Source of the DNA: Clostridia bacterium
GTDB taxonomy: Bacteria > Bacillota > Clostridia > UMGS1883
Direction: 5' to 3'
Assembly (NCBI GenBank): GCA_900768005.1
Contig: CAAGBE010000033.1
Location: forward strand, 1-7,373
Length of the DNA stretch: 7,373 bases
The notes beneath the pieces are model-generated. The model ran no database searches. It was not told the DNA's origin and worked only from the letters and a program-made list of their open reading frames with translations. Below, piece after piece: positions 6,117 through 7,373 of the stretch. Position numbers and translations under genes: made by a program. Within the stretch, counting starts at the first letter, position 1. Each line of letters opens with the position of its first letter.

Positions 6117-7373
6117 TTATCTGAAATGCTTTATTGCCGTCTCCATCTGGAGGTCTATAACATTATCAAGCTGTGAATAATCATAGTCATTGAGGAACAT
6201 ATATAAACCTATTTCGGGAACACCTGTTATCTGGAATCCCAAAACTGCCTGCAAACGTGAAACTGCATCCTTTGTTGTATCGTCAAAGGTTTCGTCTGCC
6301 TCTTTCATATATCCAAGTGCCACAAGTCTTTGTTCAAGGGCAAGTGTAATTTCCCCGTCTATATTTCCCTCAGGAATTTTTTCAAAGTCGATTTGCTGAA
6401 ACTCGTCGGCATTTACAGAAATAACAAGGTTTTCTACCTCAATATCGGGAGTAACTCCGATGGTATTAATTCGCTGTCCTTTATAGGAATAGAATTCACC
6501 TATTGTATATTTGAAGCCTGCACCGTTAACCGCACGGTTTAAAACCTGCATACTTCCCTTGCCGTAGGTTTTTGTACCTAAGATTTTTCCTGCACCTCTC
6601 GACTGGATTGCCATTGCAAGAAATTCGCTTGCAGATGCACTGTGTTCGTTCACAAGCACAACTAAATCAAAATTGGGTGCATGAAAATTTTCGCTGTAAA
6701 TAAATGTGTTTTTAGACTCATCCTTATAACGAAGCTCGGCAATTTTTCCTGCACTTATAAAGATATTTGCCATATCGATAGCGGCATTCAAATCTCCGCC
6801 GGGGTTATCCCTGAGGTCTAAAACTACATTTTCCACACATTTAGAACGAAGGTCTTTCACTACCTCTTCCATCTCCTTTGGAGCATTGGAGGTAAACTGC
6901 AAAAGCTTGATATATGCAGTGTCGTCATTAATCATTTCAGTTTCAATCTGAGAAACCTCCACAACATCACGGACACAGGTAAGTTCAAGCTCTTCCTTTC
7001 CGCGGAGAACTTTAACCTTTACCTCTGTTCCGATAGCACCGACAACAAGTTCTCTCACCTGCGAGGAGTTCATACCTATCACAGACTGACCGTTAACGCC
7101 TACAATATAGTCGTTAGCCAGTACGCCTGCCTTGTAAGCAGGACCTCCTTCAATTACAGAAAGAACCAACACTCCGTTGGGATTATCGGTAATTGTAACA
7201 CCTATTCCGGAAAATTCACCTGATACATCCTCTGTCATTGCCTTGTATTCCTCGGGAGAGTAAAATTCTGAATAATCATCTTTCAACGCATTGAGCATTG
7301 ACCTAAGAACACTATTTATATCAAATTTTCCTTCGTCAATCATATCGCAGATAACAGCAAACAGAAGCTCCTC
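6117..7373 (-). CDS. S41-family C-terminal processing protease (CtpA/CtpB type), 5' end cut by window edge
   Basis: This is a serine protease of the carboxyl-terminal processing family, normally anchored to the membrane and acting outside the cytoplasm. The frame stays open to the window edge, and the ten codons before the ATG at 7343 continue family sequence, so the N-terminus with any signal or anchor is missing. Numbered from that ATG: a helical lead with FYSPEEYK (27-34), a PDZ domain (about 45-115), and the S41 protease core (about 140-300) with LDLRDNPGG (175-183). The catalytic Ser-Lys-Gln set is intact: Ser237 (SASASE), Lys262 and Gln266 (YGKGSMQ), with the expected 25- and 4-residue spacings. 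A C-terminal peptidoglycan-binding domain follows (about 331-383). It is the most upstream operon gene visible. Bacillus CtpB cuts the sporulation regulator SpoIVFA, but I cannot assign that role, hence no gene symbol. Confidence 0.93.
   Translation of the reverse strand, partial: EELLFAVICDMIDEGKFDINSVLRSMLNALKDDYSEFYSPEEYKAMTEDVSGEFSGIGVTITDNPNGVLVLSVIEGGPAYKAGVLANDYIVGVNGQSVIGMNSSQVRELVVGAIGTEVKVKVLRGKEELELTCVRDVVEVSQIETEMINDDTAYIKLLQFTSNAPKEMEEVVKDLRSKCVENVVLDLRDNPGGDLNAAIDMANIFISAGKIAELRYKDESKNTFIYSENFHAPNFDLVVLVNEHSASASEFLAMAIQSRGAGKILGTKTYGKGSMQVLNRAVNGAGFKYTIGEFYSYKGQRINTIGVTPDIEVENLVISVNADEFQQIDFEKIPEGNIDGEITLALEQRLVALGYMKEADETFDDTTKDAVSRLQAVLGFQITGVPEIGLYMFLNDYDYSQLDNVIDLQMETAIKHFR

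Noticed and set aside
1..7373. Mobile elements, CRISPR arrays, tRNA or rRNA genes
   Set aside because: No transposase, integrase, direct-repeat array or structured RNA gene was recognised; nearly all bases are covered by ordinary chromosomal genes.
6117..7373. SpoIVB, the sporulation signalling protease
   Set aside because: The protein has an S41 Ser-Lys-Gln active site and a C-terminal peptidoglycan-binding domain, not the SpoIVB-type serine protease domain.

Overview
The window looks like chromosomal DNA of an endospore-forming Clostridia member, possibly Ruminococcaceae/Oscillospiraceae. The pointers are a clear Spo0A, moderately low GC, strong AGGAGG-type ribosome binding sites, sigma-A-like promoters and short intrinsic terminators. 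The family-level placement is an inference from overall feel. No tRNA, rRNA, transposon, phage or CRISPR sequence is visible.

Layout. Plus strand, left half: (1) the 3' part of a phosphatidylserine decarboxylase gene (psd), cut by the left edge and closed by an intrinsic terminator; (2) spo0A, the master sporulation response regulator, with its own promoter embedded in a notable dyad, followed without a gap by two half-size TauE/SafE-type membrane transporter genes; (3) a second plus-strand operon, serC-serA, driven by a promoter with perfect consensus hexamers and ended by a perfect-stem terminator at 4856-4887. Minus strand, right half, convergent with serA and sharing that terminator: (4) a tight three-gene operon read right to left, encoding an S41 C-terminal processing protease with PDZ and peptidoglycan-binding domains (5' end outside the window), an AraC-type regulator with an unrecognised helical N-terminal domain, and a MecA-type ClpC adaptor.

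How the genes may work together. SerC and SerA make phosphoserine from 3-phosphoglycerate; serB is absent here. Serine feeds phosphatidylserine, the Psd substrate, so two neighbouring units touch the same metabolite flow, although they are separately promoted. Spo0A and MecA are functionally linked in Bacillus subtilis, where MecA is reported to restrain Spo0A activity; here they sit within 4 kb on opposite strands, which is only suggestive. The protease-regulator-adaptor operon couples an extracytoplasmic protease to an adaptor for cytoplasmic proteolysis.

I see no clearly novel multi-gene system. The points most worth a second look are the dyad across the spo0A promoter, the Cys at a canonical catalytic His in Psd, the split transporter coupled to spo0A, the inverted repeat reaching the serC ribosome binding site, and the protease/AraC/MecA operon.
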